NCBI GenBank assembly: GCA_024196135.1
Contig: JAMQCK010000131.1
Location: forward strand, 1 to 54,538
Reading direction: 5' to 3'
Length of the DNA stretch: 54,538 bases
Source: Pleurotus ostreatus/Saccharomyces cerevisiae fusant
Taxonomy: Eukaryota; Opisthokonta
Shown here: piece by piece, positions 20,894 through 31,155 of the stretch
Layout of the letters: every line of letters begins with the position of its first letter
Position numbering within the stretch: position 1 is the stretch's first letter
Made by a program: the position numbers and the translations under genes
Notes under the pieces: model-generated
Told to the model about the DNA's origin: nothing
What the model saw: only the letters and a program-made list of their open reading frames with translations
Database searches by the model: none

Positions 20894-23800
20894 TCAAAAT
20901 TCGTCTGCACATCGACAGTCACAATCTGCAACAGGGCATAGGCCGTGCGACCTGCTGTCATCCTCCCCAAAGAACCATTCCAGCATATGAGAGGCATGTC
21001 CACCATGTCGACAAGATTGGCAGATGACGATAGCATCGTCGATGGTGTCTAACAAGGGTATGTCAGTAAAGAGAATAACATTGAGCAAGGCAAATTTACC
21101 TTTGAAAGGCGTGTGCGCTAATTGCATACTCCGCGCAGTATCTTGTACGATGCTGAGTGCTTGTAGACAGATGGAACATCGTGGTAGGAAGCGTCCACAA
21201 TGAGGGCAAGTCGTTGGCTATTCGAGCGGTCAGTTATGAGGCAATCAATCGGAAAGAAAGCTCACTTTGCTAGCGGCCTGCCCGGATATATTCTTGTTAC
21301 AGTAATTGCACCTCAACGCAAGCTGCTTTGGCGCCCAGTCCGTCTTCCCAATCTCCCCGTTATGCATCCCCTCCTGCATAATCTCCCCTCGCTCGATGTC
21401 GAATCCGACGCGCAGATGGAACAGCTTGAACGCATCCAGCAAGTCCCGGTACGTCTCGATCCATCGTTCGACCCGTTGGTCCTCGAACCTGCGAGGGCAC
21501 ACATACGACCCTAGCAACGCCGCAGTCTGCAAGTCTCCCGTGCGGTCGACGTAGTCCTGCAGCACATTGACACCCGCCTTCGTCAGACCCGTCACCATCA
21601 GCGCGTCGATGTCCCCGAACTTATCCGAGACGCGATGCAGGTACGACGTAAGGGTCTTGTCGTCGAGGAACTGGAAGGCGATGCTCAGCCGCTCGCGGAA
21701 AGGCAGCATCTCCTCATCGAGGACTTCAGACCAGTCCCCGGAGGTGAGATAGGTGAGCATGGCGCGGAAGTAGGGGTCCTGGATACGAAGAGTGAGGTGC
21801 TCGCAGTGCTGCCGGAATTCGGGCGTGAGCTTGCTGACGCCGGAGTGGTTGTGTGGGATGAGGGCGGCGAGGGTACCGGACATAAGATGGTGGGATTCGT
21901 CTGACCAAAAGAGAAATGAGCTTCCAGTCATTTCATGAATTGCCGACCCACCTTCACTGTTGAAAAGCATGTTGATGGCTTTCGAGTATTGCTTGCTGAA
22001 GACTAGCCAACATGCTGCTCGGGAGTTCTCGCCATTCTCGGTCCACCTAATGAATCGTAAGCTCCCGTAACATGATTAGGTCCGCTACATTACCTCTTGA
22101 TTTCCTCCGCCAATATGTCGTCCTGCAAGCTCCAGCCACACAACATGATGGCTACCTGCCGCTGTAGCAACTTGCCCGTGGGTATAGTGGGCTTCCACGA
22201 CGCCCACGAAGGTCCTTTCAGGGTAAGCACAGCGGTGAGGGCTTCCTTGTAGACAACACGAGGATCGTCTACAGGCGAGTGCGGGCGCCTGCGCCCGTGA
22301 TCGTGCATCGAGGGCAGGTCCAAGAAATCAGGCGCGCCTGGCGGGATATATGGCGTCCTCGCAGCATTTGGCTCAAAGCCTTCCCAAATGGCGAGCAAAC
22401 CGCGGTACAGGAAGTCGTAGCCGTGGAATTGAGCTGCCGGTCCCTTGAGAAGGTCGCGGGTGTATGCCAGCCACGACCACAAATCGGCGAGTACGCGTGA
22501 CGACTCTCGGTTCTCATGCGACGAGGTCTCGGTGATCAGACGCGCATTCAGTGCGGGCTGCAATGCATGAGCGTTGTGTACTGTGTTCGAGGAGATACAC
22601 ATACGTCGCTTAACCCATAGCCTCGCAAGCTTCGGGTCCGCATCAGCATCGACACGTCGTTTTGCACAACGGACGAGACACCAGAAACTCGTTGATGTCG
22701 TATCCTTCGTACCCTTGCCTGCTCCTGCATCCTCGTAGGGGGTTCCGAATCTGACCGATGCCTCGCCTCCCTCGTTGCTTGTGCCTCTTGCTCTTGCGCG
22801 TTCACGTATTGATTGTGCTCCGTCGAGTACACACGCAGCTCGGACGGCGTATATCGCAGTGGAGGACGCTCGTTGGGTCGCTTCTCTGCAGGCGCTGTCT
22901 CCTTCTCCGTCGTTTCTGGCCCGTACTTGTTGTTCTCGTGTCCCGCTTTGCTTTCGTGTCCCAAGGCCGGGAAGCCGTCCTCGTCTCCTCTCCCGAACAG
23001 AGCGGGTGGCGGACCGTTGTCGTCCACGGTTTGCTTCGATATGGACGCCGCGTCGGCCTTGGACATCTGTTCCTGCTCAACACCGCCAGGTATCAGACCG
23101 TAGGAAATGCCAGCACCGAAGGCGAGATCCCCTCGCGCGCTCCATACGGCTTGCTTCGGCGTGTCGTAGATCGTGTTCAGTTCGATCTCACCGGTAGCGT
23201 TGACGGTCAGGATGGTAGACGTCGGCTTCAAGCTAGTCGCAGCCTCTGGTACGATGACGAAGGAGTGCAGCGAACGAGGTAGCTGCTTAACTGTCGAAGA
23301 TATCAGAAGGCTGCTATTAGCCGGGGGAAATGCACATACTTCGTCTGGTATCAGACAGGAATACAAAGGCATTCCCCATCACCGAATGAGGCCCTGCAGG
23401 GGAGGAAGGTCCCGTGCTCTGCGCCCACCCCAGGTTCGCCCACGAAGACTTGCGCCGGCTCCCTACAGACGAGTCTCGCGACTTGCTTTCTGAGCCGTCC
23501 ACATCGAGTGGCTGTGCTTGCACTTCCTGGATGTCCCAGCTGCGTACAGTTCGTGCATCCTTCTCAAGCGTAGCAATGACCCCGCGGCGCGCTTGCGAGA
23601 ACTCCACTGTACTATATGTCGAGTTGGGGCGTACGATGGCTCCGTCTCCGAGTGCATTGCGCTCGGAGAATGTGAGCAGCGGTGACTGGATACGACGGAT
23701 GTCCCATATAGAAACGACACCGTCACCGAAGGACGCGACGCGGTGCGGGTCGAAGGGATCGGTGGCGAGCCCGGACACCTTTGACGCAGCGCTTGTCGTC

Positions 23801-24568
23801 GATGGCATCGCACTGCGCAAGTCGAAGAGTCGGAGCCATCGGGAAGAGAGTCCAGCGAGTAGCAAGTACGTCGATTGCGGCAGGAAGGACACAGCAGACA
23901 CGGTCTCCGTCGGCGCATGCTGCTGCACGATACGCGAGTCTGTACGCGCGCCCGCCTCCGCGCGAAAGATGGAGGGTTGTGGTCTGCGTGGAGATGTGGG
24001 GGATTTGGGAGTAGTCGGTTGTATCTTATCCGCCGGGGGGGGGGTGGGCAGGGAAAGCGACACGGTGGACATCGTGATGTCGTATATGAGCAAGCTCGAA
24101 TCGCCTCTGACTTTATCGAGCCCTACGGCCAGGTAGTTCGGGTCCACCGTGCCAAACGCGAGCGAGTTGCACGATCGGGAGTTCTTCGCGGGAAGGGGGA
24201 CAGGGGGGCCGCTCGACAGGACGTTGTTCATGCGGAGTTGACGCGACGCCTCCAGCCTCAGCAGATCGACGCGCCCATTGCTGAACCCGACCGCGACGAG
24301 GTCATTTAGGATGGGGTCTGGGGACCAAGCAAAGCACTTCAGAAGTACGCGTCGCGATCGCAGGCGGTCAGCGAGCGCGATCGTGCACGAGCGGCGCGCG
24401 GCGAACCTTCATGTACTGCAGGTCGGGCTGGGTGGTGACATGCTTGATCTGCGGGAAGCTGTTGTTCCACTCGTAGAGCGTGATATACGAGCCGCTTCCC
24501 AGGATGAATGTATTCGACTGGCGCGGGTGCCAGAGCAGGCGCCGGTCAGAGGACGCGGGGCCCACCAT
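20894..24568 (-). CDS. SEA4: GATOR2/SEACAT subunit MIOS (Sea4)
   Basis: MIOS/Sea4 is a coatomer-like subunit of the SEA (GATOR) complex on the vacuolar membrane that controls TORC1 in response to amino acids. The protein starts MVGPASSDRRLLWHPRQSNT at 24568. WD40-type blades include NSLAFGTVDPNYLAVGLDK, YLLLAGLSSRWLRLFDLR, GLATDPFDPHRVASFGDG and VVSIWDIRR. An alpha-solenoid follows (TRDLLKGPAAQFHGYDFLYR; AALLGSYVCPRRFEDQRVER). The C-terminus has paired zinc-binding motifs: LRCNYCNKNISG, a CPHCG...CSIC segment across an intron, CQSCRHGGHASHMLEWF and CPVADCDCRC. Blade order plus C-terminal zinc motifs identify the MIOS branch. The N-terminal start matches the conserved WHP motif. Confidence 0.9.
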
Positions 24569-24962
24569 GGTGGTCGGGAAGAAGAAAGCCTTCCTTATCG
24601 GGGCGCTTGGACTCGGGCTTCAATCAAGTACGACACCTCCAGTATAACACCTTGCATTAAATACCCCCATAAACCCCACTTACTTGTGCAACGATACAGG
24701 TAACTTCCAGGCTACACTCGTATGCAGTAGATACACCTGCTCCATCAACAGAAGGACCGGCCTAAGACCAGCCCAACAGTATCAACAACAGTAATAGGTA
24801 TAAGATGGCGGAGCAGGTCAGTAGTAAGGAGTGCGAATGCCCAAGGATTGTTGAGCGTGCGACGGCTCGGTGCGGAGTCCGTTTGAGAGGAGAGGGCAGC
24901 ATCGACAACGTGCGATAAATAGCGATGACCGGGCGCATAGGCGCTCATGATTGGTTTGCCGT
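24569..24962. other. Promoter of SEA4 and 3' region of the metalloprotease gene
   Basis: Both flanking genes are on the minus strand. This segment should carry the SEA4 promoter and the metalloprotease 3' UTR. No coding frame is supported. Confidence 0.4.
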
Positions 24963-26312
24963 CTATGACGAGCCGAAGTTGACGCCACGGAAGGTGGCCA
25001 TCTGGTCTTGCAGACGAGAGATCTGGCCTTCAAAATGTGTCAGTGACATGAAGGAGAACGCACACGGCTAGAGCTCACCCTTCGAGAAGCTGTCAAGGCA
25101 GGCGTCATAAGAGTAGTCCATGAAGTTGTCTGCAAGCATTGAATCAGAGACGCGAGCAACAAAAAACAGAGGAAGCCTTACTGATCGGGTCAGAGCCAGC
25201 GCTATCCGGGCAAGTGTCCGGAGCGGTGGTCGGGCAGCCACTGTTGGGCTGAGCCTCCGCGGGGGTGTCGTCGACTACGGCGGGAGGTTAATGCTATACA
25301 GCGGATGATGGATAGTGTACTCGCCATTGTCACCAGGGTCCGAGCAGCCGTTCTGGAAAGTGTGGAAGAGTCCGACCCAGTGGCCGGCCTCATGCACCAG
25401 AGTCTGAGGAATTCTGATGAGCAAGCTGCGCGGGAACCGGATGTGGGCTGCTACTGACCTTGCCAAGGTTGAAGTTATCAAGGCTGCCACCCGGGAGAGA
25501 CGAGAACATGATGACCACACCATCGTCTTGAGGGTTGTCCTCGTAGGACGAGGGGAACGTGGAGTAGCCGAGAAGACCGGCACCGGTACCGCTCTCGAAC
25601 CTAAACATAGGCGTCAGTTATCTTCGTCGTCGTCTTGCCAGCTATCGTCCCCCTGCCAGCACAGGCTATAGGTGGCATAACGTACCCAACAGTGTAGACG
25701 TTGAGAGCAGCCTCGTCACCCTGACGAAGCTGGTTCTTCATGTCCGTTTGGACATCGGTGTCCGGGCCGACGGTCTTGAACCATGTCTCGTTGACGGTGC
25801 GCGTCGTGTTGGCGAGCACGAACGTCAAGCCAGTGTCCTCATAATCCTCGTTCAGCACGTCAATTTGCTGCGAAATCTGGTCGTCCCTACGCGTCCTCGT
25901 CAGCCACAAAGCCTCCCATTTGCGGAAGAAAGAACGTGTGATGTCGACTCACGGGATGTTGCCATTCTCCTCCGAGTCGTCGGCGCTGATGACATGGAAG
26001 TAGACGCTGATGTTGGCAGAGTGCGGGGAGACGTTGTCCGAGTCGATCAGGATCCGGTTAGCAGAGAAGCGGTCCTCCGCAGCCTGGTAGACCTCGCTGG
26101 AGACATTGGACGAGCACCTGGGGGACGCAGTTCAGCACCTCGCCACACTTGCCGCACCCTTAGCAACGCACCTCACACGCTCAACCTTGTCGGCCTTAGG
26201 GGACAAGGCAGACAGCGGGTTGTACGGCGCAAAGCGCGAGCGCTTCGTGATGTGCGCGGACGCGCTGCTGGCCAGAGCCAAACCGGAGAGAAGGACAGTG
26301 TTGAAGATCATC
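24963..26312 (-). CDS. Secreted M43-type (pappalysin-like) zinc metalloprotease
   Basis: This is a secreted endopeptidase of the M43B type, common in fungi as extracellular metalloprotease MEP1. The signal peptide starts MIFNTVLLSGLALASSASA at 26312, followed by a propeptide-like region with KR near HITKRSRF. The body has ANISVYFHVISADDSEENG, DDQISQQIDVLNEDYEDTGL and a GFESGTGAGLLGYSTFPSSY segment. The zinc site is LVHEAGHWVGLFHTF, matching HEXXHXXGXXH. The Met-turn lies in DNFMDYSYDACLDSF. QISRLQDQM and the end FRGVNFGSS follow, with the stop at 24963-24965. All key catalytic residues are present. Short introns lie at several places, including one just before the zinc-site exon. Confidence 0.92.
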
Positions 26313-26752
26313 GTCGGACAGATACGTTGCACCAAGCCGCAGGGGAAACAAAGGAATGGAGGGGGCTTGCCAAACCAGTGGCGACAAGGTACGGAGCTGG
26401 AGGCGGAGAGAGGGAGAGATGGGAGATAGAAAGAAGAAAGGAAAGGGAAATCGGGGGTTGCGATGCAATTTACACCGCGGGACATCAGCTCATCACGCTC
26501 GTGCTTCTACGGCCGCGGGGAGCCGCCGGCGAATTTTCCTATCGTCGTCCCATGTCGCCAAGGCGGGCGTCCTGCTTGGGACACGCCCTGGACGCGCCGG
26601 GGGGTTTCAGCGTCGACCCTTGGCAACCCGTGGCGAGCACGGCGCGCCCGTCGCGTCAACGTCGACGCGTCCGTCCGTGAGCGCGTTCGCACGTGGCGCG
26701 CGATGACGATCAGCCTTCGTGAAGGCTCTCGTGCATCTCGACACCCGCCACC
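26313..26752. promoter_or_regulatory. Divergent promoter between the metalloprotease and the molybdenum cofactor gene
   Basis: The 440 bases between divergent start codons at 26312 and 26753 form a shared promoter region. On the minus strand the part next to the metalloprotease start (about 26330-26460) is strongly pyrimidine-rich, like the leader of the LPMO-like gene. No clear TATA box was found. Confidence 0.5.
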
Positions 26753-29202
26753 ATGGCCGCGCCCTTCAAAGCTGCAGTCCTCACAGGTGCGTCGCGCGCG
26801 CTGCATACGACCCGCTCCCTGATCCCTCGCCAGTGAGCGACACCGCCAGCGTGAACGCGGCCGCCGACCTCTCGGGCCCAGCGATCGCCGAGATCCTCGC
26901 CGCGAACGGGCTCGTATGCCGCGAGATATCCATCGTACCTGATGAGATCCCCCTCATCCAGCAAGTGATCATGGCGTGGGTCAATGGGGGCGAGACGGAT
27001 TGGATCATCACCACGGGCGGGACAGGTTTCGGCGTGCGGGACACGACGCCTGAGGTGCGCGACATGTATGCGATGTGGGCTGGCTGACAGTATGGTAGGC
27101 GGTCAAGCCGCTCCTGGAGCGCGATGCACCTGGGCTGGTGCAGCTCATGCTGTCGACGTCTCTGCAAGTGACGCCTCTGGCTGCTTTATCTCGCCCTGTC
27201 GCCGGCACGATCAGAGGCACTCTCATTGTCACCCTTCCGGGAAGCCTTAAAGCCGTCAAGGAGATCCTGCCCGCTATGCTCTCCGCTGGTGTCATCCAAC
27301 ATGCTCTCTCCCTCATCAAAGGCGGTTCTGGCGCGGACGTACACTCCAAACTGATGACTCCCGTCAGTCCTGTCGGCTCTATCGCTACCTCTGAATCCTC
27401 CGCCGTCACGACTCACCACCATCATCACCACCACCACCGCAAGCACCATCACCACCACTCTCCCGGGGATCACGACCACCACCACTCGCACGGAGACCAC
27501 CAACCTCCCAAACCGCGTTCAGTTCTGGCCCATGATCCTTCCGCCCCGGTTTCTGCGCGCCACCGTAAATCTCCTTACCCTCTGATTTCCTTTGATGAAG
27601 CAATGATGAGAATTTTTGCTGCAATTGCACCCTTGCCCGTTCAGAAGCTTCCTGTGAGCATTATTTTGCCCTTGTCAGCTTGCGCGTTAGCGAATGCTGT
27701 TTCTATAGGTAACTGCAGCCTTGCGCGGACATGTACTCGCGGAGAACGTTCACGCCCCGCACGACGCGCCGTCCTCTTCTACAACGAGCGTAGACGGGTA
27801 TGCTCTGCGATGTGAGATTCATAGCTGAGGGCTTGACGAGGAAGTGCAATATTCATACGTCCGCTACAGCGACCGATCCTCCTGGAATTTACAAGGTCGT
27901 CACTCCCAAGACGCATAAGCTTTGGGAGCCTCTGCCCGCGGGAGTAATCTACCGTATCAACACCGGTGCACCCCTACCCAAGGGCACGGACACGGTCATC
28001 ATGGTTGAGGATACACGCCTGCACTCGGTATTCTCCGCGGCAGATGTAGTCGTCGAGGTCGCAAGCGTTGAAGTGGGTGAGGAGAAGGAGGTGGAGACAC
28101 TGGCGCAGATTCCAATTGGCGAGAACGTCCGTCTGCCTGGTTCCGACGTCAAGGAAGGCACACTCGTCATGAAGAAGGGCGAGCGCATTTTGAGTACCGG
28201 TGGTGAGATTGGGACCCTGGCGTTTGTTGGGCGGAAGACGGTATGCGGTTCTATATGGTGGCTGAGGTTTGTGGCACTCAAAAATTACAGGTGGAAGTGT
28301 ATAATAAACCAGTCGTAGCTCTGCTGAGCACGGGGAACGAGGTCATTGATCTTCAGAAGCCCGAGCCACCTCGCGGGGACGGATGGGTGTACATCTACGA
28401 CACGAACCGTCCGTCGCTTCAAGCCGCCCTCGAGGGCCTCGGATACGAAGTCATCGACCTCGGCATCGTCACGGATACGTGCGTTGCGTCTCTTTAGCTT
28501 CTCTTCTCCTATCCCTTACCCAGAAAATCTTGTACGCCGCTATTCACTTACCCCGCCCTCCATAGCGTCGAATCCCATGTCGCCGCGCTCACCAAAGGCC
28601 TCGAGCGCGCCGACATCATCCTGACCACCGGCGGCACCAGCATGTCCGCCGAGGACCTCCTCAAGCCCGTCATCGAGCGCAACTTCGGCGGCACCGTCCA
28701 CTTCGGGCGCGTCACCATCAAGCCGGGGAAGCCCACCACATTCGCGACGGTGCCCTGGGGCAATGGCCCGCCCAAACCGATCTTCGCGCTCCCGGGAAAT
28801 CCGGCGTCGGCGCTGGTGACATTTTATGTGTTTGTAGTGCCGGCGTTGAGGAGGCTGGGCGGATGGGCGGAGGAGGTTTGCCAGTTGCCGAGGGTGTCGG
28901 TGTTGGTGAGTGAGGTTCTTTGCAAGGTAGAGAGAGAGGAAGTATGTACTGACGAACGATTGCAGCTCCAAGACGCCATGCGCCTCGACCCGCGGACAGA
29001 GTTCCATCGCGCGGTTATCAAGGCGTCACCGAGGGGCCTACTCGCCTTCAGCACCGGCGGGCAGCGCTCGAGCCGCGTGGCGAGCTTGAGCGGCGCGAAT
29101 GGCTTCGTCATTGTGCCGCCGAAGACGCCGGCATCGCCAGTACAGCTAGAGGTGGGAACGGTAGCGGACGCGATATTGATTGGAGAGATCCAGATGGCTT
29201 GA
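26753..29202 (+). CDS. cnxE: Molybdopterin molybdenumtransferase (gephyrin/CNX-type MogA-MoeA fusion)
   Basis: The fused enzyme adenylates molybdopterin (MogA-type G domain) and inserts molybdate (MoeA-type E domain), the last steps of molybdenum cofactor synthesis for nitrate reductase and similar enzymes. Exon 1 (26753-26786) encodes MAAPFKAAVLT and splices to 26834. The G domain has DWIITTGGTGFGVRDTTPE, ending near HALSLIKGGSGADVHSK. A His-rich linker follows (about 27412-27500). The E domain has SPYPLISFDEAMMRI, TSVDGYALR across an intron, YRINTGAPLPKGTDTVIMVE, VVALLSTGNEVIDL, DIILTTGGTSMSAEDLLKP and FALPGNPASALVTF. The order G then E matches gephyrin and fungal CnxE, the reverse of plant Cnx1. 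Motifs of both domains are intact. The stop is at 29202, close to or overlapping the 3' end of the opposing SPC19 gene. Confidence 0.94.
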
Positions 29203-29292
29203 ATATGCGTGAAGTGATGGTACAAATGTATGACTTGTGTAACAGTATGAAAAATGGGCACTCATGGAAGACGCTTGCGAACTGTGCGCGAT

Positions 29293-30029
29293 TCCTAAGA
29301 TGGAATAGGTGAGGGTCTCTTTGGTGAGTGAATTACAAATTGCACCGACCAAACGCTGGACCTCAGATTCGAGATTGTGAAGCTCTTGCTCGAGGCGCTC
29401 CCTTTGTTTCTTCAGAACTTGTAGGCGACGCGCTTCCAGCTTCTGTCCAGCAGACGCAGCCACCGGTGGTTTGCTCTGCGCCTCTTCGACCTAGCGAGTT
29501 GGTCAATTACAAAGAACAGGGCACTGAAAGAGCATTAGCAAACCTTGGCTTGAAGAACGGTCACCGAGCGCAGTAAGTCGCTCAGAGCCCGTTCTGCTCT
29601 TTCTAAGAGCTCATTCAGAGCTGGCTCCAGCTCATCCGCGACATCCTTCTTGTATCGCTTGACGGTGCCTTCGTCGATGAGATGAAATACCTGCGGCGAA
29701 GTTCACTTCACGAGGAAGATCCCAGCTGATTGTGGCAACATACACGCGTGCTGGCGAGGACTTTCTGCATCCGAGGCATGTCCTCAGTGCCTTGCCTCAG
29801 GTACTCTTGGGCTGCGTGAAGCTTTGAATAGTATCAGAGGCGCGTGCGCATGGTCGGAAAAGACCATCTTTATTCAGGGACGTACCTCCTCACAACTATC
29901 CTCAAGATTGGCAACACATTCAGTGATAGAGGCAGGACATCTTTGTACCACATCGACGCGGTGATGGTCTTGACTTCCAGCAAAGATAGAGTCTCGTGCG
30001 CGTAGATTTGCCCTTGAGAGGCGGGACAT
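29293..30029 (-). CDS. SPC19: DASH/Dam1 complex subunit Spc19
   Basis: Spc19 is a small coiled-coil subunit of the DASH ring that couples kinetochores to spindle microtubules. The start at 30029 gives MSRLSRANLRARDSIFAG, then SITECVANLEDSCEE. Across an intron comes a segment with YLRQGTEDMPRMQKVLAS, then VFHLIDEGTVKRYKKDVADE and LEPALNELLERAERALSDLL, followed by a coiled coil (RLQVLKKQRERLEQELHNLE). The DxPRMxKVLxxxRVFxLIDExTV pattern is the Spc19 signature. The 3' end is uncertain. A GTAATT...TTCCATCTTAG intron would create a stop at about 29293, giving an end at RLVGAI. Without it the frame runs to 29146 and overlaps the stop of the opposing gene. The N-terminus and core are well supported. 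Confidence 0.82.
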
Positions 30030-30588
30030 GTCGAAAACGCGTTCCCAACGCAGAGTTGATGAGCGTCCGAGTTGAAGTCCAACCGCGCGACGCGTGACGC
30101 CATCAAACCCCTGAGTCCATCGGTGATTGCCGGATACGCGTCCATAAAAGACGCGTCCGAAAATTTCTTTTTCCCCTGAGTGTCCTCTCAGTCCATGAAG
30201 CGCGTTCCGTGTCGCAAGGCGATGGCGTTCTAGTTCAGACTGGAGGAGCGAGGCGTCTCTCGGGATGCTCACCAGAGCGAGTGCAGGTGTGTGCGAGGTC
30301 GTCCTTTGCGTGAGGATCTGTCCGCTGATGCGCTATTTTCCAGGTTCTCTGTCGCGATTCCACTTCGGTGTTGAGCCGAGGCAGGGTATCCTGTGCGGCG
30401 CCATATTCCTGTACCTGCCGTATCCCTTCCCTCTCGAGGATGGTGCCGCTATGCGGCTTTGACGGTTTGGTCAAACCATGGCGCATACATCTCCTCCCAT
30501 CTTCTTCCTTCTTTTGTACTTCCTTTATTCGTTTGTAGCGTACACTCTCACTGTCAATGAAGTTGCTTGTGCATAAACCTTCGCAATC
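30030..30588. promoter_or_regulatory. Divergent intergenic region between SPC19 and the small membrane protein gene
   Basis: These 559 bases lie between divergent starts. Overlapping frames on both strands show no family resemblance. The region should hold both promoters; no TATA box was identified. Confidence 0.35.
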
Positions 30589-31033
30589 ATGGCCTGGCAT
30601 TCCTCCGCGTACTACCTCAAGAAGCGCCTCTCGTCAAGCAAGGTATGGAGTGCCGAAGAGTTTGCAGAGCACCTTCAAGACCTCGTTTCCCGACGCTGGA
30701 TGCTGTATCGGGTCCCTCTATGGATGACTGCAGGACCTCTGCGCCCAACGTGCCCGAGGACTTCCGAGGACCGCCTTGGATGGACTTGAACGAAATTGGA
30801 ACAAAACCACGTCAAGGGTACGCACCCGCGGCATGCCACATGGTGAGTGAGTCCGTTGTTGCCATGTCGACGACTCTGACCTCGATCGGCGATTCAGTTC
30901 AATCAGGGGGACCATCAAAAATCCAGCATGGGGAGCACCGGTTGCCTGCAGCGGTCGCCAGTCGACGCGAGGCTGGTTTCAGTCCCTCGGCGCGCTCATT
31001 CTTGCCGCCATCACGATGCCCATGACGGTCTAG
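30589..31033 (+). CDS. Small predicted membrane protein, unrecognised
   Basis: I do not recognise this family. Exon evidence: an ATG in strong context at 30589 (ATCATGGCC) starts MAWHSS. A conserved-looking segment (NVPEDFRGPPWMDLNEIGTK) occupies a different frame near 30740-30815. A donor at about 30816 and an acceptor ending near 30898 join it in frame to GSIRGTIKNPAWGAPVACSG, and a hydrophobic C-terminus (WFQSLGALILAAITMPMTV) ends at the stop 31031-31033. The first junction is unsettled. An intron 30609-30667 (59 bases, donor GTACTA) gives one continuous frame. The alternative, keeping YYLKKRLSSSK, needs a non-CAG acceptor at about 30758. A protein of roughly 90-105 residues with one C-terminal membrane helix is implied, possibly mitochondrial or ER, but this is inference. 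Confidence 0.5.
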
Positions 31034-31155
31034 CCGCTGCACATCTGAATCGGCCTTGCGTTCCTCTTCCCGTTCTCCCAAGCGTGCATATCCCTTCATT
31101 CTCCCTGCTACGCGGCTGAGGAGCTGGCCTTCTCCTTCCGTTCCTTTCGGACATC

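Noticed and set aside
27186..27503. Minus-strand Val-rich frame across the His-rich linker
   Set aside because: Antisense of CAC/CAT repeats, with no start context or splice logic.
29874..30272. Longer N-terminal extension of Spc19 from an upstream ATG
   Set aside because: The added 81 residues show no Spc19 resemblance; the family N-terminus (MSRLSRANLRAR) begins at 30029.
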